Source: Neisseria sp. (GTDB taxonomy: Bacteria; Pseudomonadota; Gammaproteobacteria; Burkholderiales; Neisseriaceae). Taken from it: a DNA stretch of 34,680 nucleotides. The stretch is from the NCBI GenBank assembly GCA_030528455.1, contig JAUMYW010000012.1:1-34680 (forward strand). Direction: 5' to 3'. The notes below the pieces were generated by a model. That model was not told the origin of the DNA. It saw only the letters and a program-made list of their open reading frames with translations, and searched no databases. A program made the translations under genes and the position numbers. Of this stretch, positions 33,679-34,680 are shown piece by piece. Numbering within the stretch: the first letter of the stretch is position 1; each line of letters opens with the position of its first letter.

Positions 33679-34479
33679 ATGCAAAAAATATTGGGTGCGT
33701 TTTTACTTTCGCTGGGCCTGCTTCAGCTGCCGGCCTGTACCGCCGTTGCAGATATGGCCGGTTACGATTCGCAAACACTCAACCGGCAGGCAGAGAAAAA
33801 CTATATGCAGGCGGTTCGGGAGGCCCGCAGCAAAGGATTGGTGGATAATTCTTCACCGACGGCCCGCCGTATTCTGGCAGTGTTCCAACGCATGAAACCG
33901 TATGCAGAACAGGCCAACCGTACGGGAATTCCGTTTCAGTGGCAGATGACGGTTATCAAATCAGACGAACTCAATGCTTGGGCCATGCCCGGAGGGAAAA
34001 TGGCGTTTTATACCGGCCTCGCAGAACAATTGAAGCTGAGTGATAGCGAAATCGCCGCCATTATCGGTCATGAAATGACGCATGCGCTGCACGAACACGG
34101 CAAGCGCGATGTCGGGCAGAAAGTCTTGACGGGTCTGGCAGTCGAATTGGGAGGTCGTGCCGTTCAAGGTTATACCGGCTGGTCGGCGGATACGGTGGGT
34201 TTGGCTGCCGGTATTTTGGGTGAATACGGAGTGGACAAGCCGTTTTCGCGCAGTCAGGAATACGAAGCCGATGCAGGCGGTCTGATGCTGATGGCGCAGG
34301 CCGGCTACCATCCGGAAGCTGCTTTGAGTGTTTGGCAGAAAATGAACCAGCATGCCGATAACAATAGCATTCTGCATACCATTCTTTCCACCCATCCGGC
34401 AAATAACGACCGCTTGCAGGCCATGCGCAAACTCATGCCGAAAGCACTCGAAACCTACCGTCAAAGTCTTATAAAATAA
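33679..34479 (+). CDS. M48-family zinc metallopeptidase lipoprotein
   Basis: This 266-residue protein has a lipoprotein signal ending LPAC (C20 lipidated) and an M48 peptidase domain. The zinc motif HEMTH is at residues 131-135 and the third ligand lies in SQEYEADAGGLMLMAQAGYH. NAWAMPGGKMAFYTGLAEQL and STHPANNDRLQAM are family segments. It resembles the LoiP/YcaL-type envelope proteases that clear misfolded outer-membrane proteins, and lacks the TPR tail of BepA. It follows the SIMPL gene by 87 bases on the same strand, with no hairpin between, so co-transcription is possible. Confidence 0.92.
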   Translation: MQKILGAFLLSLGLLQLPACTAVADMAGYDSQTLNRQAEKNYMQAVREARSKGLVDNSSPTARRILAVFQRMKPYAEQANRTGIPFQWQMTVIKSDELNAWAMPGGKMAFYTGLAEQLKLSDSEIAAIIGHEMTHALHEHGKRDVGQKVLTGLAVELGGRAVQGYTGWSADTVGLAAGILGEYGVDKPFSRSQEYEADAGGLMLMAQAGYHPEAALSVWQKMNQHADNNSILHTILSTHPANNDRLQAMRKLMPKALETYRQSLIK

Positions 34480-34484
34480 AGACA

Positions 34485-34515
34485 CATGCCGTCTGCAAAC
34501 AGATGCAGACGGCAT
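34485..34515. terminator. Inverted DUS pair after the M48 peptidase gene
   Basis: CATGCCGTCTGCA and TGCAGACGGCATG form a 13-bp perfect stem with a 6-base loop, six bases after the stop codon. No T-run follows. Confidence 0.72.
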
Positions 34516-34628
34516 GACCTTATTCCTATTTGCATAAAATTAGTTTATGATATGAAAATTACTGTAAATCTATAAAACGTTTGCAGTAGTATTTTTCAGA
34601 AGAAAAAACCACCAAAAAGGAACAAGAG

Positions 34629-34680
34629 ATGTTAGAAGCCTATCGCAAAGCCGCCGCAGAGCGCGAAGCTCTGGGCATTC
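34629..34680 (+). CDS. acnB: Aconitate hydratase B, N-terminal fragment
   Basis: Seventeen codons are visible before the window ends: MLEAYRKAAAEREALGI, the conserved start of AcnB, the TCA-cycle citrate/isocitrate isomerase with a 4Fe-4S centre. AAAAAGGAACAAGAG precedes the ATG at good spacing. The gene leaves the window at its right edge. The call rests on this short match alone, but the motif is distinctive for AcnB in Neisseriaceae. Confidence 0.8.
   Translation, partial: MLEAYRKAAAEREALGI

Overview
The window looks like chromosome of a bacterium in the family Neisseriaceae (Neisseria or a close relative). Two things suggest this. First, the sequence is studded with a 10-mer resembling the Neisseria DNA uptake sequence, here GCCGTCTGCA / TGCAGACGGC, often as inverted pairs behind genes. 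Second, the housekeeping genes (uvrB, erpA, accA, scpA, ubiA, ptsN-hprK-rapZ, acnB) fit a betaproteobacterium. I cannot name the species. I see no CRISPR array, phage, integrase or insertion sequence.

Left part (1-8100): the 3' end of uvrB; a PEBP-family protein; erpA; an MliC-like lysozyme-inhibitor lipoprotein; a two-gene operon of a HemS-type haem protein and a nitroreductase; a YpfJ-type zinc peptidase; hslR; accA; and a PotF/PotD-type polyamine-binding lipoprotein.

Central part (8258-21327): a coherent catabolic island. On the minus strand are an acetyl-CoA acetyltransferase and a LysR regulator. Diverging from them are hppD, a single-domain VOC protein, fahA, an NhaC-family transporter, maiA, an atoE-type fatty-acid/acetoacetate carrier (frameshifted), TRAP-transporter remnants (internally deleted), 3-hydroxybutyrate dehydrogenase and scoA-scoB. 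Together these take tyrosine-derived 4-hydroxyphenylpyruvate to fumarate plus acetoacetate. They would then activate acetoacetate with ScoAB and split it with thiolase into acetyl-CoA. The ring-cleaving homogentisate 1,2-dioxygenase (HmgA) is absent from the window. The VOC gene sits in the slot where that step is needed, which is the most interesting observation here. Both importers of short organic acids are broken while every enzyme is intact, which suggests a shift from imported ketone bodies to amino-acid-derived acetoacetate.

Right part (21416-34680): scpA and tcdA (minus), a universal stress protein, a kinase-fold protein, a tRNA-Arg/tRNA-Glu pair with promoter and terminator, a succinate-semialdehyde-type dehydrogenase, ubiA, the ptsN-hprK-rapZ regulatory operon, the GTPase gene rbgA/ylqF, a 508-base AT-rich stretch with no convincing gene, a 61-residue exported or membrane peptide, an aromatic/aspartate aminotransferase (which could supply 4-hydroxyphenylpyruvate to the central island), a SIMPL-domain protein, an M48 lipoprotein protease and the first codons of acnB.
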